64,000 bases of DNA from Seohaeicola saemankumensis (GTDB lineage Bacteria > Pseudomonadota > Alphaproteobacteria > Rhodobacterales > Rhodobacteraceae). The DNA lies in contig NZ_JAIUZI010000001.1 in NCBI RefSeq assembly GCF_020171285.1, positions 1 to 64,000 on the forward strand. The letters run 5' to 3'. Shown here piece after piece: positions 63,146 to 64,000 of this stretch. Every line of letters starts with the position of its first letter. Within the stretch, counting starts at the first letter, position 1. Both the position numbers and the translations under genes were made by a program. A model generated the notes under the pieces. The model had not been told where the DNA came from. It ran no database searches and worked only from the letters and a program-made list of their open reading frames with translations.

Positions 63146-64000
63146 TTAGACACCGGTGTCGATGTCCAGCCCGGCTCCGAGGTCGGCGCCGAACATATCG
63201 TCGGCAGCGTCCGCTCCGGTTGCTCCGCCGGCATCCACCGCGCAGGCATCTGCGCCGCAGGCGTCGTCGTCCATGCCGCCGTCCGCTCCGCAGGCGTAGC
63301 CGCCACAGGAGCCATCGTCAGCAGCCGCCGCCGCAACGCCGGAGCCCTCGTTGCCCTCGTTGCCCTCGTCGCCTTCGTTGCCTTCGTTGGCTTCGTCGCC
63401 TTCATCGCCTTCGTCACCTTCGTCGCCTTCATCGTCTTCGTTGTTTTCGTCGCCTTCATTTCCTTCGTTGCCTTCATCACCTTCGTTGCCTTCGTCGCCC
63501 TCGTTGCCTTCGTCGTATTCGTCGCCTTCATCGCCTTCGTTGTCCTCGTTGCCTTCGTCGCCTTCATCGGCCTCGTCGCCTTCATCGCCTTCGTCACCTT
63601 CGTTGGCGACCTCGTCGCCTTCGTTGCCTTCATCGCCTTCGTCGCTTTCATCGTCCTCGTTGCCTTCGTCGCCTTCGTCGCCTTCATCGCCTTCGTCGCC
63701 TTCGTTGTCCTCATTGGACTCGTTGCCTTCGTCGCCTTCGTCGCCTTCGTCGTTCTCATTGTCCTCGTTGGTTTCGTCGCCTTCGTTGCCTTCGTCGCCT
63801 TCGTCGCCTTCGTTGTCCTCATTGGCTTCGTTGCCTTCGTTGCCTTCGTCACCTTCGTTGTAGAGGCCCACAGTTGCCTCGTCGCCTTCGTCGCTTTCGT
63901 CGCCTTCGTTGTCCTCGTTGCCTTCGTTGTTTTCGTTGTATTCGTTGCCTTCGTCGTTTTCGTCGGCCTCGTCGGCTTCGTCACCTTCGTCGCCTTCATT
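63146..64000 (-). CDS. acidic three-residue-repeat protein with Cys-containing tail (5' end beyond window)
   Basis: Partial; the frame is open to the right edge. About 210-220 visible residues are a nearly uninterrupted (Gly/Ala/Asn)-(Asp/Asn)-Glu repeat, such as GDEGNEGDEGDEGNEG, so the protein is extremely acidic. The last about 70 residues change to a Gly/Ala/Asp tail with cysteines (GSCGGYACGADGG; DDDACGADACAVDAGG; end DMFGADLGAGLDIDTGV). The acidic frame is chosen because it ends cleanly 27 bases before a good terminator and has this coherent tail. Other frames of the 9-base-like repeat are open too. A role in metal or ion binding is only a guess. Confidence 0.55.
   Translation of the reverse strand, partial: NEGDEGDEADEADENDEGNEYNENNEGNEDNEGDESDEGDEATVGLYNEGDEGNEGNEANEDNEGDEGDEGNEGDETNEDNENDEGDEGDEGNESNEDNEGDEGDEGDEGDEGNEDDESDEGDEGNEGDEVANEGDEGDEGDEADEGDEGNEDNEGDEGDEYDEGNEGDEGNEGDEGNEGNEGDENNEDDEGDEGDEGDEGDEANEGNEGDEGNEGNEGSGVAAAAADDGSCGGYACGADGGMDDDACGADACAVDAGGATGADAADDMFGADLGAGLDIDTGV

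Noticed and set aside
63142..63999. Lys/Thr-rich minus-strand frame and Ser/Pro-rich plus-strand frame of the repeat region
   Set aside because: Repeat symmetry keeps several frames open; only the acidic frame has a coherent Gly/Ala/Asp/Cys tail, a stop just before a terminator and conventional composition.
63350..64000. Possible CRISPR array or tandem DNA repeat
   Set aside because: The period is a codon-scale (three-residue) repeat with no spacers; it reads as an acidic coding repeat.

Overview
The window is GC-rich and tightly packed, with overlapping stop/start codons and many GTG/TTG starts. Gene content points to an alphaproteobacterium of the Rhodobacteraceae (Roseobacter-type): an aa3-type cytochrome oxidase subunit IV miniprotein, DmdC-type acyl-CoA dehydrogenase, AzlCD, a Moco operon with an extra lineage-type gene, and intergenic boxes of the type common in that family. 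This placement is inferred from gene content and base composition. No rRNA, tRNA, CRISPR array, transposase or replication origin was seen.

Layout. 0.4-13.1 kb: an envelope/signalling block with a LysM/FecR-like Ig-domain protein, a 1624-residue protein with about 15 PKD repeats, a membrane adenylate cyclase, a small membrane protein, and an ABC-exporter-like protein whose ATPase motifs are degenerate and which ends in a cyclic-nucleotide-binding domain. 13.2-20.9 kb: tsaC/sua5, an acyl-CoA dehydrogenase and MBL hydrolase, a membrane-anchored glycerophosphodiester phosphodiesterase overlapping a phospholipase-A2-like secreted protein, a cytochrome oxidase miniprotein and a lipoprotein. 20.8-26.1 kb: azlCD, then a molybdenum-cofactor operon (fdhD, mobA, mobB, an unknown gene, moeA). 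26.1-35.9 kb: an aromatic-acid locus with an IclR regulator and thioesterase divergent from a flavin monooxygenase fused to a benzoate-CoA-ligase-like domain, a five-gene branched-chain-type ABC importer and an acyl-CoA dehydrogenase. 35.9-43.5 kb: an AraC/DUF4345-like pair, then a TetR-led beta-oxidation operon with a clear palindromic operator.

43.6-63 kb is the centrepiece: a complete oxidative (reverse-acting) dissimilatory sulfite reductase locus. Siroheme synthase, two small unknown proteins and a TauD-like dioxygenase run leftward. dsrABEFHC, dsrMKLJOP, a YbiB/TrpD2-like gene and dsrN run rightward. tusA-dsrE2, a YeeE/YedE sulfur transporter and an Mrp/ApbC Fe-S carrier follow. Presence of dsrEFH and dsrL, and no visible dsrD, supports sulfur oxidation rather than sulfate reduction. 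In the expected scheme YeeE imports sulfur species, DsrE2/TusA/DsrEFH relay sulfane sulfur to DsrC, DsrAB with amidated siroheme oxidises it to sulfite using DsrL, and DsrMKJOP recycles DsrC while passing electrons to the quinone pool. sox, apr and sat genes are not in this window.

The right edge holds the 3' part of a leftward gene for an extremely acidic three-residue-repeat protein with a Cys-containing tail. Four tandem double palindromes and two copies of a REP-like box lie between genes. The most interesting unexplained items are the YbiB-like gene embedded in the dsr operon, the TauD/small-ORF/cysG arm, the degenerate ABC-CNB protein (apparently without a standard start codon), the monooxygenase-CoA-ligase fusion, and the acidic repeat protein.
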